NCBI GenBank assembly: GCA_963576565.1 | Contig: OY755040.1 | Coordinates: 87,022,522 to 87,086,521, forward strand | DNA: 64,000 nucleotides | Direction: 5' to 3' | Source: Aspidapion aeneum | Lineage: Eukaryota; Arthropoda; Insecta; Coleoptera; Brentidae | Shown here: positions 22,536-33,790 of the stretch, one piece after another | Position numbering within the stretch: position 1 is the first letter of the stretch | Layout of the letters: each line of letters begins with the position of its first letter | Position numbers and translations under genes: made by a program | The notes under the pieces: generated by a model | Databases searched by the model: none | Told to the model about the DNA's origin: nothing | Seen by the model: the letters and a program-made list of their open reading frames with translations, nothing else

Positions 22536-23843
22536 ATTGTTAATAAATATAGTAAAAGTTGTTAGGTTTATGTCCAGGGGGTAACCATTGTCCATAATCG
22601 TCGGAAATCGAGTTAGGATTAGTGTATGCGACCATAAACATTGAGTGGCGAGTGAGTGTTTGGTCTTCAATTTTTTTAGGGAAATTTTTCAAAATCTTTT
22701 TTTGCGCACTCTGGGCACCCTAATAAACCGTAATCTGGTCACCCTAATCCATCGCAATCAAAGAAAATGGGTAATCGAAGTGTCACAAATTTTTTGTTGG
22801 TTTCTATTCTTCTTTTATATTATGTAGGACAAAATTATTAATTAAACTAAGTGACCTTATTAAGTAAGACAGCATGATAGTCAAATGACATTAGAAGGAC
22901 ATAAACATATGATACCGGCCTGTAGACCGGTCGCGGTGGTCATATAATAATAAATATATACTTTCGCGATGAAAGACCAAAATTTAACTTAAAATTACTG
23001 TAAAGTCCGCAAAAAACATTAAATTTATCGAAATTTATAAAAACATAGATCAGTGTGTGTAACAATTCATCAAGATGTATGAAACTCGACCGTGACATGT
23101 CAAAAGTTTGGTTCGAAAAAACAAAAACAACTGGATAAAAATCGGTATGTAAGAATTTAAAAAGAAATCATTTTTAAGAAAATCAAATACTTTTTGTTAA
23201 TTTTCATGCAATGCAAAAAAAAGTGACACTTTCTGAATCAAAATGTGTGAGGGTAAAATCGCACGGTCGCAGAAAAAACTATCTATCGTGACGCTACTGA
23301 ACTTTCTCGTGTTTTAGGAAAAACTATCTGTCAAGACCACTTACCCATGAAATGTTGTTTTTTTATGGATTTTTTTTCTTCTTTTGCACAAAAAACAATT
23401 TTGGACCATGTTTAAACTCAAATAGTTACTTCTAAACTTGTTTTTAAACGTTTTAAGATTTCTTTTTGTAATATTCCCGCACAAAATTCAAAAAAAAATC
23501 ATTTCCGTACTTAGACAACATTGTCTATCAGTTTTCCCTGTATACACGGACTAACAGGTAGAATCACTCAAAATACGGCAGGTGGATTAAAGGTAGCCAG
23601 CTGCTTTTCTGTCGCACTTATGCCGTCAGTGTGAAAGAGATAAAAGTACCCTTATATTATCTAGGGTATTATTAGCATGCAAAATCACCCTATCTTTGTC
23701 CGTTTCACATGTTCAATAATGTCTATCTCTGTTTTTATTGTAAAAGAAATACCCGACCATAGGAACCAAATTGGATAGGGTCAATAAAAAATGCCTTGTC
23801 TTTCCGTCTCTAACGCCCTTTTAGGGCGTTATACAACTCAATG
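22536..23843. other. Right part of the 4-kb transposon, no gene seen
   Basis: Noncoding. Near 22,910-22,935 a short hairpin (CCGGCCTGTAGACCGGTC) stands out. The last 30 bases contain the AACGCCC/GGGCGTT hairpin next to the end. Confidence 0.4.
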
Positions 23844-26800
23844 GTGTGACAGCAGTCGCGCCGTATGGACTCGTAAATGTCATGATTTTGGACGTTATAA
23901 ACTAAACTATCAGTATCTGTATATGCCACAGTACAATCCTTACCAAAAGCCGGTACCATGTAGTTATAGTGAAAATCATATATAGTTGTTTTGGCAATGT
24001 CCAAAATACACATTCCCACATATATCGGTTTATTGAAATATACTTTTGTTTTTTCAAGTTCAACAGCAACCAAATTTTCATTAAATATGGTTATACTTTT
24101 AAACTCTGGTCGAGAGATTAGAGCTTCGGCTCCGAATCGTCCGTCCCAGTTCTTAACTAATTTTATGTTACAGTGATTTCTAATATTTTCCATTGTTTTA
24201 CCAAACACGGCGTTATTCATTAATTTAAAAAGGTTTTTCTCAAACTCATTTTTAGCATCCTGCCTTAATTGAGTATTTAGGTCAATATAGGGTTTCAGCC
24301 ATGCGGACTGCTTAAAGCATAAAATTTTATGAATTTTTTCAAGTTTTATACCAAGTTTTAATGCTTGCTTTAAATTTCTATAATGAATTACATAGTCACT
24401 TTTATTATACAGTGTAGCCATAAGTTTTTTATTTTTAGTGTCTTTAGTGCCAGGTGGGCACTGATGCTCAGGACATAGAGGCAAGTCAGAGAAATAGTCG
24501 TGTAATTCCACAGGAATGCACAAGTCGACTTCTAGAATATATCCAATATTCGAGTCATCTTCAATTTTATTAACATCAAAATTGAGCATTTCATTACTTT
24601 CTAACCAATAAAAATTTCCATAAGGCAGAAACTGACTCATGCTAAACTCATACTGATTGTTTATATCAAAATACATTAGAAAATATGTTTCTTTAGTTAA
24701 GTCGTAGTTTGGCATATATTTATTATTTGCCTCCACATATCTTTTAGAACATTGACTTAACCCTCCTCTAATACCGCGTTCTATAAATGTGACCATATTG
24801 TAGTCTGTCAAGAGTTCTAATTTTTGTTGCGTGCGGTACAGCATGCAATCCCATGTATAACCGGGAAGGGTAAAATAGTTCGCAGGGTCCAAACCATACG
24901 TTTTATGACAACTTTCCCTAAATTGCTGGAATACCTGCATTAAGAGGATTATGTCAACTTTCATGTAGAGTTCCATATACTCTTGTATGGTTTTACAACC
25001 AAAGGTTTTCCACACGTTCTGTGCATATTTATAATCAACTAACGAAATTTCTTTATTTTCTAGAGAATTGAAGAAATGGAGTTTTTTCGGTAAAGATGTT
25101 TCTCTTAGTTTTTCCCAACTATTCATGTAATCATAACAAAAGATACCCTTTTGATAAATAAGTTTGTATTGTTCGTCAGACAAATTCATTTCTAATCAGC
25201 GGATAGTCCTCAAGATTTGAAGCTAGCTTATCCAAGCTACTGGCCATAAAGCGGAACGAGTCAATAAATCTAAACTTAATTAAATTTTCATTAATTTTTT
25301 TCGTAAATGCAATATACTTTTCTTTGTTCACGGGTAACAGGCTTATTGATCCATCTAAATTGGCGATATGCTCAATAATTAAATGTCCATCATAAGAGCT
25401 AAGGTTGTGAAATACCACAGGGACAGTATGGCTATCCTGAAAATTCAGATTACAGCTTTCATGCGCTGGTCCACGATACTCTGAAGTTAGGTGACAGTGG
25501 TCGCGTATTTTCTTTTCACCGCTTAAAAACATATGTTCACAAATATGACATTTTGCAGCTTTATTATAGTCAAGTTTTTGTCTTTTACTTAAAGGGTCTA
25601 TGGGCAAGTCACAGAGAAATATAGTTTCCAAGTTTTCAGCGAACTCCAGTAATTGTTTGCTAAACCATTCCATACAGTCAGACCCCGTGTATGATCGATA
25701 AAATGATAGGGAATCATCATAAGCACATTTTACGTAGTACCCCACTGAACAAGGCACATGTCGTTGATAATTTTGAGTTTTTTTTCCGCTGTTTTCGTCA
25801 ACAGGAATTAGCAGGCATTCAATGTCTCCATAAACAATGAACGGCGTAAATTGTTTATTTTTAAAGTTTTTAAACTCAACAATTTTTCTTTCTTCACTTG
25901 GTAGTTTGGGCACTAGAATGCTACCAATAATTTTGCAGTCTTTAATATGCTGATTAAGTCCAGCCTTAGAATAGAAGTAATGTAGGCATCTATCACATAC
26001 CCACTTTGAGACTTTCTTTTTACTTAATTGCCTACTTACTAACCTCGAAAGATTTTTTATCCATACAAAGTGGTAAGTTGGTGGGACCAGGTCAGATATG
26101 TCTTCATTCTTCAAATAATAATTATTTTGTAGCATCAACAAATTAACATGTTTTTCAAGATTTTCGCTAGTAATGTACGTAGGTAATACTTTAAAACTGC
26201 TTTCATTGACTTTTTGGAGACGATACACGTTTATGGAAACATTATTTTGCTTTTCGAACCGGACAACCTGGTTTAAGTTCATCGGAAACTTAATACCTTT
26301 TAGGTTTAAAACATCTTCAGGATGTGGATAATAAGCACAATTTATCAATATTTTGTACATTCACACAAGCTTTTTTATCTAAAATAATCTTAGGTAGTTC
26401 CAAATGACGCCCTGCTCGCTGTGCGTTATATTTATTAAAATTGATCATAAGATTATTTATTTTTATTAGGGACCAACCAGATTGGTTCTGCTCAAATTCT
26501 TCTATTTTTGTCAAAAGTAGATTCTTAACGTTCGTGTCAAACCAGTTCTTTAAATTGGTGTGATTATCAATCACGGCATTAGGAGTACTAAAATGTTTTG
26601 TTTCATTAATTATTTGATTTTGCTTTGGAATTTGAAAATCTCCACTTAAAATTGTGTTTACTTTCACCAGTCCTTGTTTTTTTAAAACGTTTTTAATTCT
26701 ACGTTTAAATAAGCTGAAGCTATCCATCAGAAATTGATGGGCATCGGTGTTTTTTAAATTTGTAATTACACCACTTCTTACCCTACTGTCAAAGGCTGAC

Positions 26801-28808
26801 TTCACATCTTCCCATCTAACCCGTTGTTTTGCGGTGTTCTTGTTGATGACATTACCACCTCCCTGCTTTATGTTTGTCTTCAAGTGATGCTTAAAGCCTT
26901 TCACTTCTCCAAGACAGGCAGTTAGATGGGCTTTTTCATAAACCGTCCGGGACTTTTTTAGGGCAATGCTTATTCTTCGACTAGCGTTGGCACAGTCCTT
27001 CAAGATTTTTGATATTTTTGTAGCTTGATTAACACTTTCTAATTGGCATTTTATTTCATGGACTAATTTACTTGCAAAACTCATCTTCAGATCGATTTGA
27101 TGTAATAACACTACAGAGACTTCGGATTTTTCCAACTAGCAATTTAGTTAACAAATGCAAGTTTTTAAATGCTTATGGTAATTAACGATTAACAGATTTT
27201 TTAATAAACACTACACTTTGTTTAAAATTCACTAAACGCAAACTAGCAGAGGAAGAATCGTTCTATAACTCGCACGTTTAGCTATAGACTGACAGAAAAA
27301 CGACTTGCAGGAGCTATTGTAAATGGGATGCCCCTTTTTTAGGCACAGTGTTGCCAATGTTTTTACATGGTTTATAAAAGCTATTTTGTTAGAACCCGGT
27401 CAAAGTATTTACAGGACATTTTAATGAATAATTAAATAATTTCCAGCTTTCAGTATTTTCAATACGGATTATTAGAACCAGAAATTGAAACTCTACAGTC
27501 ACCTTTTTTAATATAATATAAATGTTGAGCAGCTATTTATTACAACCTTAAATTTAATTACATTAATTTTATTAAAATTAAATTAAATATTCTTACAAAT
27601 TAGTTTTTTTTGTTTTGTAATGTTCTATTAATGCCAGCTGAAGAATTATTTTATAACTAGCTCAGTGGTGAAAAGAATCCTAAATAAGGAAGCATGGGGT
27701 AGCCAAAGAGGAAAGAAAGGGAAAGAAAGACGGAAAAGGCAGAAATAAGCTTGATTTAATAAATTAACCAAGTAGCTAACAGACAGAGAACTAGAAGTTA
27801 AACGAATTAAAAACTGAAATTAAAAAAGAAATGCTTTAAAGCGCTCTAGTTATAGATGTTTATTATCGTAAAACTAAGTATTTAAAATAAAATCAGACCT
27901 TATGCCTAGTTTGCCAACCATGTTTTTCCTTAACCCGAATGGTGAACAGACACGTGAAGACCAGCAATTTTACCCTTTTTTTTTTCAGGTTTTAACAAGT
28001 TAAGAAAAGCAGATGTTTTCCTTGGCTTTACCTACTTTATGTAATATTTAACATAAAGTTTTTAGAGTTTTGATCACAAGTGATTATAAAAAGAATTACT
28101 AAGATTAAATATTAAATATCTACGTATTACATTTTTATAGATTGCATGTACTTATATTTTTTATTTGTTGAGTTTTTGTACATAGGTATAACAGAAAACT
28201 ATCACAAAGCCTATTTATTTAAATTATCACATGTTATAACCCTTGCGGGTGTTTACAGCGACCTGTAGGACTGTACATATTTTTCTTCGGATCGCAGACT
28301 TCTAACTACTTATATTCTATATTTTCTGGTTCTAATCACACAGAAAAATTGTATCCGTATGTGCTTGTGAGCTTAAAGAAATCAAGTTATGCTTACATTT
28401 TCTACTAGTATTTATCCCAAGTAGGCATCAGGTAAGTGCGCGACTAACATTTTTATACCTAGGTTAACCCAATTCTTACAGGACAGACAGCATGTGCCGC
28501 CATTTCACCTTTGTGTACACACAAGTTCCCACTTTTCATTAAAATAACTACATTTAATTCACATTTTTATTTTTCTTCAATATTACATATTATGTACTCG
28601 TTTTAGTCAAAGTCAATATTTAATTTTAATAATGTTTTACCATTGCTTCTTCTTATGTTTCTTTTTTAGCGATTACAAATAGTACTAATTGTTCATAGTA
28701 TTGTAAGTTTTATATTAATCCATCCACACGTGCCCATGTCAAATTCAGATAAGCCGAATCTTGGGGAATCACCAGAAGCTAATATTAATATTTAGTATTA
28801 AGATTTCA

Positions 28809-28838
28809 AAAACAAAATACAAATTTGTATTTTGTTTT
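28809..28838. repeat. Perfect 30-bp palindrome
   Basis: Centred on ACAAATTTGT with symmetric AAAACAAAAT / ATTTTGTTTT arms and no spacer. Retained at 48,046-48,075 and 56,952-56,981. Confidence 0.8.
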
Positions 28839-29601
28839 AGAGATTTAGTAATAAAAGCAAGTATTTCATAAATTAAATAGAACCGGTCTCTTTTTTTCTC
28901 TCTGTTCATAATTTTTGCATGTAGTACCATTTTTCGAATATGCTCCGCAACGCTCCTTATACACACACTCTATGAAGTGGATTATTTAGATACCACCTGT
29001 GCGCGAATAGGCACAAAAAGACAGATACCTGACACCTTTTTATTACATCAGCTTAGTTCATTACCAGTTTAAAACTTATGTACTAAAAACGCTATTTATC
29101 ACTTACTACTTGCCTTAGAAGCCGTAGGTGTTTCCCTTGAAACTAACCTGACCTTACAGGTCGTTTCGATCCAATTTTTTAACACTACATATTTATATGT
29201 AGGTGTTTATGTTTTTTCGTAAACTAGGCATCAGAATGCGTACGCACTTGGGCACTGCGTGAATAATGATCCACATTTGGATCCAAGACAATTTTTTACC
29301 TTGACGCACAGCCTCCCCTAATTAAAAATAAGTTAATGGGGTTGTACTCTATAAGCAATAACATTGATCATTTTTTATCAATATTTCAAGTTTTTAGCCT
29401 AGAACACATATTTTTAAGCACTTAACGGAGTTTAAACTATAAACTAGTTTTGCTATTTAGTACACTTATAGAAGTTACGGTTTAAATATGTATTTTTTTT
29501 AAAGACATTTTTCACAGAATAGATTAGCTGGAAGACGTTTTGAGCTAATCAAACGTTGTCAAGCCCTTTAGACAGGGTAATAAGCACACTCACCAAAGAT
29601 A

Positions 29602-29716
29602 TAGGTCATAGGTCGAAGGACATAGGACATTAAACAAATGCCAGTGGACATAAACCAAATGCCAGTGGACATACCCCGAATGTCATAGGGCATAGTTCGA
29701 GTGTCATAGGCCATTT
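29602..29716. repeat. ~24-bp degenerate tandem repeats, unit 2
   Basis: Same array as at 14,232, with GACATAAACCAAATGCCAGT-type units. Confidence 0.6.
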
Positions 29717-30879
29717 AAAACGCGTGCAATTCTCTGCACGGGGGGAGCCTTAGCTAGCCCAAATAATAGCTAATTGGTAACACGACATTGCTGATTTGAC
29801 GCATTTATTCGCTGATCGAAGGGGGGCTTTAGATAGCTACCGAGAGAGGTATACGGAAGTAAAGGTATTTAAATCCAGAATTATTCGTTTTTTTTATTTA
29901 AAGAGAAACAATTAAAAAATTTGTACATATCAAGTTTTTAACATTTAGAATATACGAGTAAATCATTTTTAATTTTCGACCATTTTAACTCGATCTTTTA
30001 ATTTTTAGTAAACATCTTATATTTTCTTCTTTTCCTTGCGTGCGTTAATAGGACGTGTATTAATGAATAAATTTAGCTTTTCAAGGGGATTACGTGTTAC
30101 AGGTCAAAATTTCAGGTAACACACATTTTTATTTCACTTTATCTAAAAGTTTCTTAACATTTAGAATATACGTGTAAACCCTGTATAATTGTTCTAGGTA
30201 TTTTTTTCTTGCATAAATAGGATACCTATTAATGAATATATTTAGATTTTCAAGGGGAAAAACACACACTTTTATTTTAATTCACTTAATCTAAAAGGCT
30301 TTATAAAGAAAATAATTTCAGAATGATATAACACTAAATTCAAATTTTTATTAACTCCTTATTAAATTTTAGAGAAACCAGTTCTAGAGTAGTTGATCCT
30401 TACTATATTGGGCTGTGTATTAAATGCAATTTGTAGGTCTATATGATACTTTAAAATCGTAAGTCCGGATAGTTTATGTCCATACCTAACTATATTTAAT
30501 TTTCCACGGACAAATATGCATTGTGAACGTCTGTATGTACGTAATATTTTCTAGATAACAACACAAAGTATCAAACTTTGTGATTGCACCTTAAAAGTTA
30601 TCGGACTTCTAACGGTTTATAATTTCTTCCAACCGTTCATCCTTTTGTGTGAATGACAAACGCTGCAGTATGCTTGGGATCTGCCGGGGGCTGCTGTTTA
30701 GAACCGCTTAACAACTATACAAATGTTTAACTATTTTAAAAATGTAATCTATTTTAAGGGATAACAAAGGAGATTAGTAGGGATAATTTACAGATTTGCT
30801 TAGATTCTAAACACTTTTGGACCAAAGTATTCGCTTCATTCCGAGTCGATTTTGCAAAAACAATCTTTTAAGAAGCAGG

Positions 30880-31518
30880 ATGGACTTTACAAAATTGCCT
30901 GTTTTAAAGCAAAGGAAATTACTTTTACAGGAGAGTACAAATGAATTGCCAGAGCAAGACAAAAATCACCTAGACTGCGGGAGAGAAGAAGACAAAAACG
31001 CCAAAACTGTATGTATTTCTTTATTAAAAAGATAGGAAAGGCCACAGTATTGGCATAACAGAAATGGTCACAGTATTGACCAGGCAGAAAGGGTTTACGA
31101 ATGCCAGACATTAATATAAAACCCTATTTTACCAATATAAGCTTTTTTTTTGAATATTTAAGATTGAAAGTATTAAATATTTAAAAATTACAAAGTGAAT
31201 ACGCAGTACTTTTCCAGGAGAGTACCAACGCATTGCCAGAGCAAGACAAATATCACCTAGACTGCGGGAGAGAAGAAGACAAGAACGCCAAAATCGTATG
31301 TATTACTTTATTAAGAAGATAGGAAAGGCCACAGTATTGGCATAACAGAAATGGTCACTGTATTGACCAGACAGAAAGGGTTCACGAATGCCAGGCATTA
31401 ATATAAAACTTTGTTTTATTATTATAAGCTTTTTCGATTATTTAAGGATGAAATTATTAAATAATTAAAAATTGCAAAGTGAATACGCAGTACTTTTTCA
31501 GGAATGTACCAACGCATT
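30880..31518 (+). pseudogene. Arginine-rich reading frame, unit 2 (frame-shifted)
   Basis: Equivalent of the frame at 50,110, but a loss of roughly 33-35 bases near 30,910 throws the first block out of frame. The two exon-like blocks and their CAG / GTATGT borders are still present. Confidence 0.4.
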
Positions 31519-31811
31519 TTAGAACCAAGTATTACTTCGATCTGATCTTTATTAAATATAACCGTCACCTTCTTAAGCACAAACTGTTCCTTCTTCAGCT
31601 GATGTTTTAATTCTTTAATTTGCAAAATTTGTTTTTCAATTTGTTGACTCTGGTCTTCCATTTTTTTCTTTGCAGCAACTAAATCTTCTTCTAATACTTG
31701 TACAGAGCAGATTACTGGGTTTTCACGGTAATGTGCCAAATTGTAAAGTGTTGGAGCAGCCATTTGTTTTAAAGTAAGTGAAGCTTCAAAAGAGGATTCT
31801 TCAAAATGAAC
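31519..31811 (-). pseudogene. P-type transposase exon 2, truncated, unit 3
   Basis: Start of exon 2 (VHFEESSFE, then MAAPTLYN and the coiled-coil-like segment), cut off at the duplication junction before the catalytic part. Readable in frame up to the junction. Confidence 0.75.
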
Positions 31812-33098
31812 CTAAAAAAGTTCCACTGTATTAGAAAATATAAAGATACGAAAAAACTGACCAGCTTTGCAAGGCTAGAATTTTAAGACAAGGTAAATAT
31901 AGTTAAAATTACATCTTGTTGTTTTCGAACTACATAGGCTTTTTTAAACGTTTCCCATTTAAGAAAGGGTTTAAAGCTTCTTTATTTTAAAATTTTTTTT
32001 TGGCGTAAGTTTTTATTAAACAAAATTCTACTGTCAATCCAGAAGAACAGAAGTTTTTAATTGGTTTAAAATCTTCTATTAAACCTAATATTTTTATTGA
32101 TTTTTTTGGAAAAAACAAAAACATGTTTTTCAGTCAATTTTTGACAATTTCGTTGTTTTTCTCCTTTTATAAGCTTTCAAATGAGGTATACAAGTAAAAA
32201 TGAAATTTTTTTAGTAGATGTAGGTCAAAAAAAAAAATTTCCGTTGTTTTTCATTTTTTATAAACTTTCGAACAAGGTACCACAGGTGGAGTTATTTCAT
32301 CTGAAAACAAAAATTTGTTGCGTCAGGAACAAAGCCCGTAAAAAAACTTAGTTGACGTGTTTTTTTTTCTAAAAAACCTAACATTAAACCGCTAGAGGCA
32401 GTATACCATTTAAAGTCGCCACCATGTATAGGTAATATTTTGAATACTATTATCTTTAATTTGTTAGATTAAAATGTCAAAAAATATTATATTTTACTGG
32501 AGTTGAATAAAATATATTTCAGTTTTTAGTTATATAAGCTCACACGTACACTATAAATATAGTACCTAGTGTGAGCTTAGGGGCCCATATATTGGCAGAG
32601 TATTTATAAGGGTAGGGGTAGATTTCAAAAATTTGAGTTTAAGTCAAAACATGGCTTGTGTGGTATCAAACAAAAGGTAATTTAGTCTGGAGTTGAATAA
32701 AATATATTTCAGTTTTTAGTTATATTAGCTCACACGTACACTATAACTATAGTACCTAGTGTGAGCTTAGGGGCCATATATTGGCAGAGTATTTTTTTAT
32801 CTGATACCTGGAGAAAAAATATAAAAACTGTTTTTTATTTTTTTGCTTAGTCACGGTAGCAGGTACGAAAAAGCTACAGGAAATCAAAAGGTTTTCGGAC
32901 AAAATGTAAAATTTATTTTGAATTTTCGAGATTTACCAGTAGCCCACGACAAAAAAGTTGATGAAAGGGAATGAAAAAGGGCATGACCCCTCAAAAAGAA
33001 TCACTCTGTAGATTATTATTATTTTCCGCAGGTCTAATAGTGTAAATAGTGTAGTGCCTTTAGCTAAATATACTTGTCTAATGTGAGCTAAATATCTC
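31812..33098. other. P-type intron 1 remnant, unit 3
   Basis: Noncoding. Same as 16,478-17,760 in unit 2, ending at the BEL/Pao target site ATCTC (33,094-33,098). Confidence 0.5.
32498..32791 (-). mobile_element. Helitron-like 5' end fragments, unit 3
   Basis: Same two truncated ends as unit 2, closing with GGCAGAGTA at 32,791. Confidence 0.6.
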
Positions 33099-33563
33099 TG
33101 TTTGCGCAAGACATACACCCGTTCGATAGCTTTAGGCACTGGTTAAACTTTTACGCATTAAGGATAAAAATGGAAAATAACGCGAGAACCATACAAAATG
33201 TCGATTGACACCTACCTTGGTTTTTTCTCGGCGGTACAAATTCCATTCACTGGGCGCCCAGGCTTCTACCAGAGTTCTTGAGTTGATCGAAATCACTGTG
33301 AGGAGTTGAGGTAACGGATTGGAATGATTTTAGAATTGATTGGCACTAATTGTAATTGATTGAATTGTAGTTTTGGAAAAACCGAGTAAACACGCCGGTT
33401 TCAATATGGAGGCTACGATGATCTCTCTCTCATCGTGCCGGTGGGTTGCGCACTTTTCTATCCGCGCACTTTGCGGTGTCACGTGACAACCTGTATGGCT
33501 CAGTGCAACGGAATAATTAATATTTAGGAAAATTAACTAAGTATTATTTGTCTTGCACGTACA
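33099..33563 (-). repeat. BEL/Pao 3' LTR
   Basis: 465 bp with TG...CA ends (plus strand TGTTTGCGCAAG...CACGTACA). Repeated at 39,693-40,157. Confidence 0.95.
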
Positions 33564-33790
33564 TTTTCCCGGCCGCCCTAAAATACTATTTTAGAACCAG
33601 GAAAAATAATAAGTATTATAACTAGGGAATAACAATTATTATTTCCAAAAAAAATTAAAAAATTGCGACAAAATGTTATTCTATTTTTTGCCGCGATAAA
33701 ACAAAAAAATATTTCCCGAAAAGGAATAAAATAAAAAAAAAAGAATAATTCTATGACGACACTGACATAGAATGAACATTGCTTGAGTGT

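Larger units (their letters stand above)
19871..23843. mobile_element. Non-autonomous DNA transposon with 8-bp target duplication, carrying a satellite array
   Basis: The insertion splits the unit-2 PolB gene. GTGTGACA flanks it on both sides (19,863-19,870 and 23,844-23,851), while uninterrupted PolB copies have one. Ends are CATTGACTTCTATACCC and, inverted, CATTGAGTTGTATAACG: a short imperfect inverted repeat, each followed by a small hairpin. An 8-bp duplication suits hAT or P-type families (9 bp is possible, since the preceding G also matches). Contents: a GC-rich foldback element (20,407), a 1-kb decamer array (21,489), then about 1.3 kb with no gene. Confidence 0.75.
19442..27084 (-). 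pseudogene. polB: DNA polymerase B of Polinton/Maverick type, unit 2 (interrupted)
   Basis: Two coding blocks, 27,084-23,844 and 19,870-19,442, are separated by a 4-kb transposon. The ATG at 27,084 (MSFASKLVHE) is preferred over the longer non-ATG frame. Visible in order: C2H2-type finger (CDRCLHYF...HIKDC), exonuclease I (YGDIECLL), Cys/His cluster (CHICEH, RDHCHLT), exonuclease II (FHNLSSYDGH), exonuclease III (YMKVDIILL), motif A (YFDINNQY), motif B (KLMNNAVFGKT) and motif C (YTDTDS). Lesions specific to this copy: ~60 bp lost near 26,332 removing the CFGWAV segment, and an 8-bp loss near 25,188 that shifts frame. Protein-primed PolBs of this type replicate linear element DNA. Confidence 0.88.
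27085..30879. other. Noncoding region upstream of PolB, unit 2
   Basis: About 3.8 kb between PolB and the divergent arginine-rich frame. No ATG-initiated coding region is supported; a 65-codon frame at 28,769-28,966 starts with GTG and spans a perfect palindrome. It would hold promoters for both divergent genes, but none can be pinpointed. Confidence 0.5.
16184..31518. repeat. Tandem segmental duplication, unit 2
   Basis: It runs from the P exon 2 breakpoint to the same arm breakpoint as unit 1. Length is 15.3 kb, or about 11.35 kb after subtracting the 4-kb transposon at 19,871-23,843. It keeps a nearly full PolB and the whole noncoding arm segment. Confidence 0.8.

Noticed and set aside
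28769..28966. 65-codon frame kept in three arm copies
   Set aside because: It starts with GTG, spans a perfect 30-bp palindrome, and has no recognisable domain. Conservation is explained by recent duplication.
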